Origin: Candidatus Bathyarchaeota archaeon | GTDB lineage: Archaea > Thermoproteota > Bathyarchaeia > TCS64 | Direction: 5' to 3' | Length of the DNA stretch: 44,298 bases | Assembly: GCA_026394265.1 (NCBI GenBank) | Contig: JAPKYO010000006.1 | Location: forward strand, 1-44,298 | Shown here: in pieces, positions 15,631 through 23,758 of the stretch | How the letters are laid out: each line of letters opens with the position of its first letter | Numbering within the stretch: the stretch's first letter is position 1 | Program-made: the position numbers and the translations under genes | Notes under the pieces: generated by a model | What the model saw: only the letters and a program-made list of their open reading frames with translations | The model's database searches: none | What the model was told of the DNA's origin: nothing

Positions 15631-18261
15631 ATGGAGGCAGAGGTCTCGAAGGAGACAATGGGTGCAAACTTCGACGAGCTGATGCAGTACCCGCCGCTCC
15701 ACTCGGGGAGTCCCGAGGAGGAGCAGGCCATACAGGTTCTGCGCAGGAAGCTTGAGGAGTACGGGCTTGAGCCGAAGGTACTCCGATACGAGGCGTATAT
15801 TACGGACCCGAAGACCGCGAAGTTGACGGTCACTGCGCCGCAGGTGATGGAGATACAGACCACCCCCTACAGGCAGGCGGGGTCAACGTCGCCGGAGGGC
15901 TTCGAGGCCGACGTCATCTATGTGCCACCGGACATGATCGGGTACCAGGAGTGCCGGGGCAAGATAGTGCTCTGCGAGCAGAAGACGAGCGGGGACTGGA
16001 TGGGGCTGCAGGGGAAGCTGCTGCTAACGCTGCAGGAGATGGGCGTGGCGGGGCTGATAGTCATCGAGCAGGACGACTATATGCCGAGTGTCTGCCACCA
16101 GAGGGCCGACTTCTCGGTCTCGGGCAACCCGACGACCGATAACCTCCACCTCATACCCACGATACCCGCTATACTCCACGTTTCGAATAGGGACGGGGCG
16201 AAGCTGCGCAAGATGGCTCAGGGAGGAGGCATGAGGGCGCACATAATCAGCTTCGCCGAGACCAAGTGGAAGAAGCTCCCACTCTTGGTCACGGAGATCA
16301 AGGGCGGGAAGGAGCCGGAGAAGTTCGTGCTCGTCAACGGCCACGTAGACACGCCTCCCTACTGCATGGGCGCCACAGACAACATAAGCGGGGACACCGC
16401 CATCCTCGAGGTCGCAAGGATCCTGAACAAGCACAAGGAGAAGCTCCGCAGGAGCGTCAGGATCGCCTACTGGACGGGGCACGAGATCGGCAAGTACGCC
16501 GGCTCTACTTGGTTCAACGACGCCTTCTGGCATGACCTACGCTACAACTGCGTGGCGAGCTACAACATCGACTCCCCCGGCTGCCAGGGCGCGACGACGG
16601 TACGCGAGGCGCCCTACAGCGAAGTCCTCGAGGCCGTGCTGGAGAGCATAAAGGACGCCACGGGGATAACCGTGGAACACTACCGTTGGCCGACACGCGC
16701 CGGGGACGGCAGCTTCTGGGGCACCGGGCTGCCACACTTCGGCGTCACCACGAGCCGCCCCAAGGAGACATACGACCCACACGTCAACTACTCGGGCGGC
16801 GGCTGGTGGTGGCACACGCCCTTCGAGACATATGACAAGATGGACCTCGACATACTGGTCACCGACGTCAAGATCGAGCTCAACCTCATCTGGCGCCTCG
16901 CCAACTGCCCCGTCCTCCCATTCAACTACACCAAGTACGCGAAGAGGATGGTCGAGATACTGGAGGACATGCAGAAGAAGTCGGATAAGATAGTGGACTT
17001 CTACAACCTCCACCACCTCATCGGGGAGGCGAAGGAGCTCGCCGGGCTCTCGGAGAGGCTTGAGGAGGCCGCGAAGAAGGTGGCGAAGGGGAGCAACCCG
17101 GTGAAGGTCGAGGAGCTTAACAGGTGCCTGATGTGGGTGGGGCGCAGCGTCAACCCCGTCAGCCACAGCGACGCGGATATAGCCAATCAGGTCAGCATGG
17201 AGACCTTCGGCGCCCAGCCTTTCCCCAGGATCAGCGAGATCGTCGATCTAGCCGGGATGACCCTCCACCAGTCGCCGGAGTTCAAGTTCCTCCACACGAA
17301 GCTTGTCAGGGAGAGGAACCTGGTCGAGGACGGCTTCTACCAGGCCAACGAGCTGATCAAGAGGGTCGGGCTCATCCTAACCGAGCAGTGCGACGCAGGC
17401 TGCGCCCACTGCTGGTTCGACTGCGGCCAAGAAAAGGTGGCCACGATGTCCCGATACGACGCACAGGACTACATCGATAAGGCTTCGCGGCTCCGGTCGA
17501 TGGAGTGGATCAGCCTGACGGGGGGCGAGCCGATGCTTCACCCAAGCCTGGTGGAGGGGCTCGTCGCATACGCCTCGGGGCGGGGCCTGAAGACGGAGCT
17601 TGTGACCAACTGTAACTGGGCATCGACCCCCGAGAAGGCGGCGGGGACGCTGAAGAGGCTACGGGACGCGGGGCTGGATGTTCTCAACATCAGCGCCGAC
17701 GACTTCCATCAGGCCACGATCCCCTTCGAGAGAGTAAGGAACGGCTACGTGGCGGCGAAGGGGCTCGGGGTCAAGATGGTTGTGATGACTGCGCTCAAGA
17801 AGTCCAGTAAGCTCCACCTGATGGACGTGGCGCGGCTCCTCGGAGACGAGATCCCTCCGCCGGGTGGGGCCGTATCCGGCGAGAATGCGGCCATCGGCGT
17901 GGAGTCTGGGTTCACACCCGTCGGTCGGGGTGCCTCGATCCCGAGGGAAGAGTGGTGCCTCGATGGATCACAGCTCGGGGGCGGCTGCGAAGCGGTCCTC
18001 AGGGACATCGGGGTCAAGCCTAGCGGCGATGTCCTCCCCTGCTGCTCGGCCTCGGCGACGCTGCGTGGCTTCAGCCCGGGGAACCTCGACGACTGGGACT
18101 TGGAGGAGCTTCTAGGCAGGGCTTGGGAGGGTGATGTTTTCAAGGTTCTCAGGGAGCGGGGGCCGATGGGTCTGCTTGGGAAGCCGCCGAGCGGCGTCTA
18201 CGTAAACAAGTGCCATCTCTGCAGCGAGGCGCTGAGGCCGATCCTCGCCTCCATGAATTGA
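15631..18261 (+). CDS. Fusion: PA/M28-type metallopeptidase joined to a radical SAM enzyme
   Basis: One 876-residue frame contains two complete enzymes. Residues 1-575 are an M28-type aminopeptidase-like protein: a PA insertion at about 90-200, metal-site candidates His238 and Asp240 (NGHVDT), Asp250 (GATDNISG), the GHEIGKYAGSTWF loop with His284-Glu285 where classic members have Glu-Glu, Asp314 (NIDSPG), and His395 (WWWHTP). The C-terminal helices end in RERNLVEDGFYQANELI, a normal M28 end. Within a few residues a radical SAM domain starts: CDAGCAHC (Cys587, 591, 594), GGEP at 631-634, and late cysteines at 776, 786, 804, 805, 861 and 864 that could bind auxiliary iron-sulfur clusters as in SPASM/Twitch proteins. 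Codon use looks native. A role in modifying and trimming a peptide is inference. Confidence 0.85.
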   Translation: MEAEVSKETMGANFDELMQYPPLHSGSPEEEQAIQVLRRKLEEYGLEPKVLRYEAYITDPKTAKLTVTAPQVMEIQTTPYRQAGSTSPEGFEADVIYVPPDMIGYQECRGKIVLCEQKTSGDWMGLQGKLLLTLQEMGVAGLIVIEQDDYMPSVCHQRADFSVSGNPTTDNLHLIPTIPAILHVSNRDGAKLRKMAQGGGMRAHIISFAETKWKKLPLLVTEIKGGKEPEKFVLVNGHVDTPPYCMGATDNISGDTAILEVARILNKHKEKLRRSVRIAYWTGHEIGKYAGSTWFNDAFWHDLRYNCVASYNIDSPGCQGATTVREAPYSEVLEAVLESIKDATGITVEHYRWPTRAGDGSFWGTGLPHFGVTTSRPKETYDPHVNYSGGGWWWHTPFETYDKMDLDILVTDVKIELNLIWRLANCPVLPFNYTKYAKRMVEILEDMQKKSDKIVDFYNLHHLIGEAKELAGLSERLEEAAKKVAKGSNPVKVEELNRCLMWVGRSVNPVSHSDADIANQVSMETFGAQPFPRISEIVDLAGMTLHQSPEFKFLHTKLVRERNLVEDGFYQANELIKRVGLILTEQCDAGCAHCWFDCGQEKVATMSRYDAQDYIDKASRLRSMEWISLTGGEPMLHPSLVEGLVAYASGRGLKTELVTNCNWASTPEKAAGTLKRLRDAGLDVLNISADDFHQATIPFERVRNGYVAAKGLGVKMVVMTALKKSSKLHLMDVARLLGDEIPPPGGAVSGENAAIGVESGFTPVGRGASIPREEWCLDGSQLGGGCEAVLRDIGVKPSGDVLPCCSASATLRGFSPGNLDDWDLEELLGRAWEGDVFKVLRERGPMGLLGKPPSGVYVNKCHLCSEALRPILASMN

Positions 18262-18428
18262 ATCCTCACCGCATCCGGATTTTTCAGGCCGTCGATGGCG
18301 TCGCTGAGGTGAGCGACGGCGCATATTTCCTCTAGATCGTGCCTCCCGTGTGTCTTCTCGTCGCCCCTGTTTATGGAAAAGGAAATCTTGTCTGGGTGGT
18401 TGAAAGCCGGCGCAGCTTTTTGGCACAT
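18198..18428 (-). CDS. Possible small protein downstream of the phosphoesterase
   Basis: A 76-codon frame begins 38 bases after the phosphoesterase stop on the same strand, with CGGAG four bases before the ATG. Codon choice (AAG, GAC, GAG, AGG) resembles the neighbours in the non-overlapping part, and the sequence around HDLEEICAVAHLSDAIDGLK looks protein-like. Its last 64 bases overlap the end of the convergent fusion gene. I do not recognise a family. It may be a real small gene, a remnant of a larger one, or chance. Confidence 0.3.
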   Translation of the reverse strand: MCQKAAPAFNHPDKISFSINRGDEKTHGRHDLEEICAVAHLSDAIDGLKNPDAVRIQFMEARIGLSASLQRWHLFT

Positions 18429-18465
18429 GGGTCTCCGGGGGGAGCCCGCTATGCATCTAACCCGT

Positions 18466-19329
18466 CTACCTCGCGTTCAGCTCCCTAAGGAACCCGACTT
18501 TGCCTAGGTAGGTGCCGTCTAGGAGGTAGACCTCGAAGTTCTCAGTGTCTATGGCGTTCCTCCTGAGCATGGGGCCGAGGAGGCTCTGGGGTGCCTCGCC
18601 GTTTACCGGCAGGCCGCCGAGGAGGTCGTTGAAGGTGGGCATGAGTATCATCTCGGGGCACCCCATCTCGGCGTCGTAGTGTTCGTTGAAGGCGGCGACG
18701 GGGTCCCCCTCGAATTTCACGTCCTCCTGCTGCAGGAATGCCTTGGCGAGCTTCTCCGGCTCGGCGACGCCCTTGACCCAGGCGCGCTGCACCATCCTGA
18801 TGCCGAGGGGGGTTCGCAGCTGCACGGTTGGGTGGTTGTGCCCCGCGATGAGGCAGTCCGCCTCGAGCGCCTTCGGCTTCGGCCAGGCGTGGCCGTGGAA
18901 TATGGCGATCTTGAAGTCGTCCCCGAGGATTATGCCCTTGCTGCTGTGTATCTCGACGCCCTTCGTGGCGAGGTCCTGTATGTTGCCGTCGTGGTTGCCC
19001 CTGGTCACGTCGATCCTCGGGACCTCCGTGAGCAGGACCTCGAAGAGTGTGGGCAGCTCCCTCTTCTCCTGGAAGCTGGTTACTGGGACGCCGTGTTTAA
19101 CGTCGCCCGCGATGACGAGCCTGTCCGGTTTATGCTCCTTGCAGAGTGCGAGTAGCTCCCCCTGTATCCTCTCCGTCTGGTAGGGTATGTTTACCCCCGC
19201 CTTGCTCAGCTCGTACTCTAGGCCGATGTGCAGGTCCGCCACTATGAGCACCCTCTCGCCGATGTCTGCCAGCAGGGCGGGCCAGGGGGCGAGGATGCGG
19301 ATCAAGGGGCTCCCTGAAACCCCCTCCAC
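18466..19329 (-). CDS. Archaeal metallophosphoesterase (COG1407-like)
   Basis: A calcineurin-like phosphoesterase with all metal-binding motifs in order: VADLHIG, AGDVKHG, RGNHDGN, FHGHAW, and AGHNHPTV. The family is conserved in archaea and bacteria (ICC-like, adjacent to helicase genes in some genomes) with uncertain substrate. GTG at 19329 gives the longest form. A box A (TTTAAATCC on the minus strand, near 19335-19343) predicts a start of transcription around 19313, which would favour the in-frame TTG at 19305. Confidence 0.85.
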   Translation of the reverse strand: MEGVSGSPLIRILAPWPALLADIGERVLIVADLHIGLEYELSKAGVNIPYQTERIQGELLALCKEHKPDRLVIAGDVKHGVPVTSFQEKRELPTLFEVLLTEVPRIDVTRGNHDGNIQDLATKGVEIHSSKGIILGDDFKIAIFHGHAWPKPKALEADCLIAGHNHPTVQLRTPLGIRMVQRAWVKGVAEPEKLAKAFLQQEDVKFEGDPVAAFNEHYDAEMGCPEMILMPTFNDLLGGLPVNGEAPQSLLGPMLRRNAIDTENFEVYLLDGTYLGKVGFLRELNAR

Positions 19330-19397
19330 CCGCCGGATTTAAACCGGTTCCCATCCGCAACCGTGAAAAAGGGGGGCGCAATCTACTGTTGACCCCC

Positions 19398-19817
19398 ATG
19401 GTGACCGAGGAGCGGCTGATACTCGAACGCGTACTCGACGAGGTGCGTACGGAGAGGCAGCTCAGCCGCACAAACTGGGAGAGGCTCAAGGGCACATTCG
19501 GGGACCGCTTCGACAAGGCGTGGCGCCTCGTACAGGAGAGGCGTGTGAAGAGGTACACGTTCCGCCCCTCGGGGAGGGTTACGTGGGTCGTAGTCGGCCA
19601 GGGCGGGGAGTACCAGATATACCCCGGCGCCGGGTACTGCGGATGCGACGACTTCTACTTCCGCGTCGTCGACGGCGAGGCCGGCCTCTGCTACCACCTG
19701 CTCGGCCAGAGGCTCGCCGACGCCCTCGGGAGCTACGACGGAGTCGATGAAGAGGATGAGGCCTACAGGCTCCTCACAGGGGAGTGGCGGGCGCAGATCA
19801 GGGCCGAGGAAGACTAA
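19398..19817 (+). CDS. SWIM zinc-finger protein
   Basis: A small protein whose C-terminal half contains CGC...CYH (cysteines about 81 and 83, Cys98 and His100 counted from the ATG). This is the CxCx(n)CxH signature of the SWIM domain, preceded by the typical beta hairpin (VTWVVVGQGGEYQIY). SWIM domains bind DNA or proteins; in archaea and eukaryotes some SWIM proteins (Sws1/Shu2) assist RecA-family recombinases. The position just before RPA makes a role in DNA repair an attractive inference. TTG at 19389 is an alternative start, three codons earlier. Confidence 0.75.
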   Translation: MVTEERLILERVLDEVRTERQLSRTNWERLKGTFGDRFDKAWRLVQERRVKRYTFRPSGRVTWVVVGQGGEYQIYPGAGYCGCDDFYFRVVDGEAGLCYHLLGQRLADALGSYDGVDEEDEAYRLLTGEWRAQIRAEED

Positions 19818-19819
19818 GC

Positions 19820-19829
19820 CTATATATCC
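19820..19829 (+). promoter_or_regulatory. Box A of the 37-residue membrane protein
   Basis: CTATATATCC centred 27 nt before the ATG at 19852, immediately after the SWIM gene stop; predicts a leaderless transcript. Confidence 0.55.
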
Positions 19830-19851
19830 TCGCCCCCACTTCTACTGCGAT

Positions 19852-19965
19852 ATGGACACCAGCGGCTTCTACTCGATCCTCGTAGATCTCTCGTGGATAC
19901 TCGCCATGGTCGCCGTGGGTCTCGGGATCGTCTACATCTTCGTCAAACCCGAGGAAAAGAAGTAA
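19852..19965 (+). CDS. 37-residue single-pass membrane protein
   Basis: A short frame encodes MDTSGFYSILVDLSWILA followed by a hydrophobic stretch ending IVYIFVKPEEKK. One transmembrane helix spans about residues 7-31 with a basic cytosolic tail, so an N-out/C-in orientation is likely by the positive-inside rule. It has its own box A at the leaderless distance and lies between two DNA-metabolism genes. I do not recognise a family. The promoter and clean helix-plus-tail design argue that it is real. Confidence 0.6.
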   Translation: MDTSGFYSILVDLSWILAMVAVGLGIVYIFVKPEEKK

Positions 19966-20012
19966 GCGTACCAGTTTTATAGCTCCGGTTCTCATGGTAG
20001 GGCGTTGCACAA

Positions 20013-21533
20013 ATGTCCGCCACCGAGGACGTCATCAAGCGCATTCTGGCGATGAAGCCGACCCTTACCCGCGAGATAGTCGAGCGCCTCATTCAGGAGG
20101 AGAAGGGGAAGGCGGCCGGGCTCCTCACGGATGAGGCCGCCGCCCACCTCGTCGCTTCGAGCCTCGGCATGGACGGCGCGGGCGAGCGGATAGAGGCGAA
20201 GCTCAAGATAGGCGCCCTGACCTCTGGGCTCAACGACGTCAGTCTCACGGGAAGGGTTCTTCACGTCTTCCCCTCTAGGACGTTCCAGCGCGCCGACGGG
20301 CGCCAGGGCAAGGTCCTCAGGCTGCTCATCGGCGACGCCACGGGGATAGTCGCCGTCGTCTTCTGGGACGACAAGGCCGACCACATAGTCGCAAGCAAGG
20401 TCACGCGTGGCAAGATCATAAGGGTCCTACACGGCTACAGCAGGGAGAGGCAGGGCACCGGCGAGGTGGAGGTCAACGTGGGCAACCGCGGCACCGTCTA
20501 CATGGAGCCCCTCGACGCCGTCGACGCCGAGTTCCCACAGATGGACTCATTCTTCAAGACGCCGGGGCAGATCAGCGCCGTCGGTGCGGTCAACGTCGAG
20601 GGCGTCATCATGGGCAGGTCCCCAACCTCGACCTTCGCCCGTAAGGACGGTACAGAGGGCAAGGTCGCCCGCCTAACTCTCGAGGAGGGTGGGAGGCAGA
20701 TCACAGCCGTCCTCTGGGACGAGAAGGTCGACGAGGCCGCGAAGTACGGCGACGGCACACGGGTCCGCATCATCGGCGCCAACTCCAAGGTCCGCCAAGG
20801 TGGAGGCTTCGAGGTCCACCTCAACAGGAGCAGCGAGGTCGAGGTGCTCGAGGAGGGCGTCCTCCCCCACGAGCCCCTCAGCATGTGGTCGAAGATAGGT
20901 GAACTCAGGGAAGGTATGCGCAGCGTCAGCGTCGCCGGCAGGGTCCTCAGCGCCAACGAGCCGCGCGAGTTCGCACGGAAGGACGGCACAAAGGGCCGCG
21001 TCGCCTCAGTAGTCCTCGAAGACGAGACCGGAATCGTCAGGCTCAGCCTCTGGGACGATGACGTGAACGCCCTAAGCGACATGCCCGTCGGCACGGTCGT
21101 CGCAGTCGAGAACGGCTACACACGCGCCGGCTTCGGCAACACAATCGACCTAAACGTCGGCCGCCTCGGCACCATGAAGATCAACCCCGACGACGTCACC
21201 GTCGAGAAGATAGACGCCGCGGAGCGCGTCACACAGATCAAGAACCTCCAAGAGGGGCAGAAGAACGTCACCGTCGAGGGGCAACTCCTAGACGACCCGA
21301 TAAGCAGGGAGGTCAACACGATGAGGGGACCGACGAACGTTGTGAGCTTCCGCGTCGACGACGGCTCCGGGGAGGCCCGTATAAGCCTCTGGAGGGAGCA
21401 CGGCAAGGCCGTAGAGGGCCTGACCGCGGGCGCCCGCATAAGGCTGGAGAACTGCAACATTCGCGAGCCATTCGACGGGCTCATGCAGGTGACGAGCACA
21501 CAGTTCACGAAGATAACGGTCCTGAAGAAGTAG
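20013..21533 (+). CDS. rpa: Replication protein A, single-strand DNA-binding, four OB folds
   Basis: Archaeal RPA coats single-stranded DNA in replication and repair. After an N-terminal helical module (LTREIVERLIQEEKGK), four OB-fold repeats are visible at roughly residues 70-165, 185-285, 300-395 and 410-505. Each has the recurring pattern VxGRVL...F.R.DG..GKV..L.L.D.TG...V.LWDD. No C-terminal zinc finger is present, unlike some euryarchaeal RPA41-type proteins. A box A (GTTTTATAG, 19974-19982) lies 35 nt upstream of the ATG. The repeats within the protein are similar enough to suggest internal duplication of OB units. Confidence 0.9.
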   Translation: MSATEDVIKRILAMKPTLTREIVERLIQEEKGKAAGLLTDEAAAHLVASSLGMDGAGERIEAKLKIGALTSGLNDVSLTGRVLHVFPSRTFQRADGRQGKVLRLLIGDATGIVAVVFWDDKADHIVASKVTRGKIIRVLHGYSRERQGTGEVEVNVGNRGTVYMEPLDAVDAEFPQMDSFFKTPGQISAVGAVNVEGVIMGRSPTSTFARKDGTEGKVARLTLEEGGRQITAVLWDEKVDEAAKYGDGTRVRIIGANSKVRQGGGFEVHLNRSSEVEVLEEGVLPHEPLSMWSKIGELREGMRSVSVAGRVLSANEPREFARKDGTKGRVASVVLEDETGIVRLSLWDDDVNALSDMPVGTVVAVENGYTRAGFGNTIDLNVGRLGTMKINPDDVTVEKIDAAERVTQIKNLQEGQKNVTVEGQLLDDPISREVNTMRGPTNVVSFRVDDGSGEARISLWREHGKAVEGLTAGARIRLENCNIREPFDGLMQVTSTQFTKITVLKK

Positions 21534-21615
21534 GAAATCACCCGATCTGCATACTTTCTCTTTTAAAATAAATTCTAATATTAAACCAAATTACTAATGA
21601 TATTACCCTACAAAA

Positions 21616-21623
21616 TTTATAAA
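21616..21623 (+). promoter_or_regulatory. Box A of the NYN-domain gene
   Basis: TTTATAAA, centred about 36 nt before the ATG at 21656, within the AT-rich insert. Confidence 0.5.
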
Positions 21624-21655
21624 TTCTAACGGTATTTGATTTGTTGTAAAATAAG

Positions 21656-22222
21656 ATGCCCTTTACAATAGTAGTTGATGGCCCAAACTTTATTAATGAT
21701 CTTCATCGACATGGGAAAAATAAAGATTACATAATGAATACACTTTCATTCCCCACTCTTCACGGAGTAATCCAAAGAGAACTAGGAGAAAATGGACTTT
21801 ATAGCCATCCATTTTATCACACAGAATTTATATGTTCTAATAAACCCCAAATTGGAGAGTTAATAGAACCGGAACGAAGTGAGTTACTACATAAGCTTAA
21901 ACATGAAAGAGGAGTGATAGTAAAACAAGTTGATTTAAGTTCTGAACATGGACAAGAAAAAGCGGTTGATATGTTTGTATTTTCTAGAATGTTACAAATG
22001 GGAGGAAGTAACGATAACAAACATGTTGTATTAATAGCGTCTGATAAAGACTATGTTCCTGCTGTTGAAGCTTTAATGTCAAGAGGTATCCATGTTATAG
22101 TTGTCGGATTTAATGATGGTGAATATCCAGAACAACTAATTAATGAAAGTTATTTATTTATAGATATGCAAAAACTTCTCAATGAAATGGAAGATGAAAT
22201 CAAAAAAAGTCAAAAGATTTAA
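21656..22222 (+). CDS. NYN-domain (PIN-like) putative ribonuclease, AT-rich acquired gene
   Basis: A 188-residue protein of the NYN/LabA (DUF88) type, a PIN-like metal-dependent nuclease fold. The acidic residues sit where expected: Asp8 in VVDGPNF, an Asp in KAVDMFVF, and the ASDKDYVPAVEAL motif with two Asps, followed by a VIVVGFN strand. NYN proteins cleave RNA, often in processing or defence. Codons are strongly A/T-ending (AAA, GAA, TTA, ATA), unlike every neighbour, and both flanks are AT-rich, marking recent transfer. A run of eight T's at 22320-22327 could terminate it. Confidence 0.8.
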   Translation: MPFTIVVDGPNFINDLHRHGKNKDYIMNTLSFPTLHGVIQRELGENGLYSHPFYHTEFICSNKPQIGELIEPERSELLHKLKHERGVIVKQVDLSSEHGQEKAVDMFVFSRMLQMGGSNDNKHVVLIASDKDYVPAVEALMSRGIHVIVVGFNDGEYPEQLINESYLFIDMQKLLNEMEDEIKKSQKI

Positions 22223-22319
22223 AAAAATAGGATATTATACTTAATAAGAATAAGTTGAAAAAGTCTCATTACCTCATACATATATATTCTTAATCAATGC
22301 TCAGCGCCGCTTCACCAAA

Positions 22320-22327
22320 TTTTTTTT
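22320..22327 (+). terminator. Oligo-T terminator after the NYN gene
   Basis: Eight consecutive T's about 100 bases after the NYN stop, before the convergent aminotransferase gene. This matches archaeal U-tract termination. Confidence 0.4.
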
Positions 22328-22350
22328 CGTTATCTATAGTGGCGTAAGTT

Positions 22351-22370
22351 GGCCCGGCTACTTTCGGGCC
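22351..22370 (-). terminator. GC hairpin at the end of the aminotransferase gene
   Basis: GGCCCG at 22351-22356 pairs with CGGGCC at 22365-22370 around the stop codon. It could protect the transcript end or help termination; no T run follows directly, so this is weak. Confidence 0.3.
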
Positions 22371-23695
22371 TTCTCCACCGCTCCGATGCTCGCGTCGAGG
22401 ACGTCGAGGCTCTTGTCCACGAGGTCCTGCGTGATGGCGAGCGGGGGCATGAGGCGTATGACGCTCTTGCCGCAGTTGACGAGGGCGATGCCCTTCCTGA
22501 AGCAGTCCATCATCACGTCCTCCGTCTCCTGGGCGGCTGGGACCTTGCTCTTCTTGTCCTTCACCAGCTCCAGCCCGCACATGAGGCCGAGGCCGCGCAC
22601 GTCGCCGACCATCGGGTGGCTCTCCTTCATCTCGTTGAGCCTCTTCATGATGTGTGCGCCCTGCTTCGTTGCGTTCTCCAGCATCTTCTCCTCCTTCATC
22701 GCCTTTATGACGGCGTTTGCGGCGGCGCAGGCGACGGGGTTCGCCCCAAACGTGGAGGCGTGGCTGCCCGGCGTCCAGTCCTGCAAGTCAGCGCGGCTTG
22801 CCATGACGCCGAGCGGTAGGCCCGCGGCGATGGCCTTGGCGATTGTGACGATGTCCGGGGTCACGCCGAAGTGCTCTATGGCGAACCACTTGCCCGTCCT
22901 GCCCATCCCCGACTGCACCTCATCGACTGCGAAGAGGATGCCGTACTTGTCGAGCAGCTTCTTGAGCTTCTTGAAGTAGCCCTGTGGCGGCACGACGTAT
23001 CCGCCCTCGCCCTGTACTGCCTCGGCGATGAGCATAGCCACCTCCTCCGGGGGCACATACTTGCTGAACAGGTACTCCTCAATGTAGTCGACGCAGTAGA
23101 AGTCGCAGCTCGGGCACTCCAGGTGGAACGGGCACCTGTAGCAGTAGGGGTAGAAGATGTGCTCGACGCCGGGCACGAGGGGGCCGAAGTATCGGCGCTG
23201 CGCCGGCCTCGACGCCGTCAGGCTCACCGCACCCATCGTCCTGCCGTGGAAGCTGCTTATGTAGGCGAGGATGTACTGGCGCTTCGAGTGCCAGCGGGCG
23301 AGCTTGATCGCCGCCTCGTTGGCCTCCGCGCCGCTGTTACCGTAGAAGAACTTCTTATCAAACGATCCCGGCACGATGCCGTGGAGCTGCTCCCCGAGGT
23401 CAAGGTAGTTCTCGTAGAAAAAGTCCGTGTAGCTATAGCTGAGGAACTTGTCCACCTGCTCGTGGATGGCCTTGAGTACCTTCGGGTGGCTGTGCCCGAC
23501 GCTCATGACGGCGAGGCCCGCGTTCATGTCGATGAACTCGTTTCCGTCAACGTCCGTGACTATGCAGCCCTTCGCCTCCTTCACGACGAGGGGATACGCC
23601 CTACCGAAGGAGGGAGAGATGTACCTCGCGTCCCTGGCGACGGCCTTCTTCGCCTTGGGACCGGGAGGCGTGACGACAATCTTTGGGTAACTCAA
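22358..23695 (-). CDS. Class III PLP aminotransferase with a cysteine cluster
   Basis: A fold-type I, class III aminotransferase of the acetylornithine/4-aminobutyrate group, transferring an amino group from an omega-amino acid or amine. Seen: the SGAEANEAAIKLAR cofactor-phosphate segment, SFHGRTMG, the pyridine-binding Asp258 (AVDEVQ), and Lys287 (TIAKAI) for the internal aldimine. An insertion has five cysteines (185, 188, 194, 197, 201), as in archaeal members related to broad-specificity amino-acid racemases; these probably bind a metal. Start is TTG. An upstream box A is near 23736-23748. GABA, ornithine or racemase specificity cannot be resolved by eye. Confidence 0.87.
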   Translation of the reverse strand: MSYPKIVVTPPGPKAKKAVARDARYISPSFGRAYPLVVKEAKGCIVTDVDGNEFIDMNAGLAVMSVGHSHPKVLKAIHEQVDKFLSYSYTDFFYENYLDLGEQLHGIVPGSFDKKFFYGNSGAEANEAAIKLARWHSKRQYILAYISSFHGRTMGAVSLTASRPAQRRYFGPLVPGVEHIFYPYCYRCPFHLECPSCDFYCVDYIEEYLFSKYVPPEEVAMLIAEAVQGEGGYVVPPQGYFKKLKKLLDKYGILFAVDEVQSGMGRTGKWFAIEHFGVTPDIVTIAKAIAAGLPLGVMASRADLQDWTPGSHASTFGANPVACAAANAVIKAMKEEKMLENATKQGAHIMKRLNEMKESHPMVGDVRGLGLMCGLELVKDKKSKVPAAQETEDVMMDCFRKGIALVNCGKSVIRLMPPLAITQDLVDKSLDVLDASIGAVEKARK

Positions 23696-23758
23696 ACCAT
23701 TTTCACCCTATGCGGGCTCTAGTCTGTCCCACCTAGGATAAAAGGAGTATCTGTTGCC

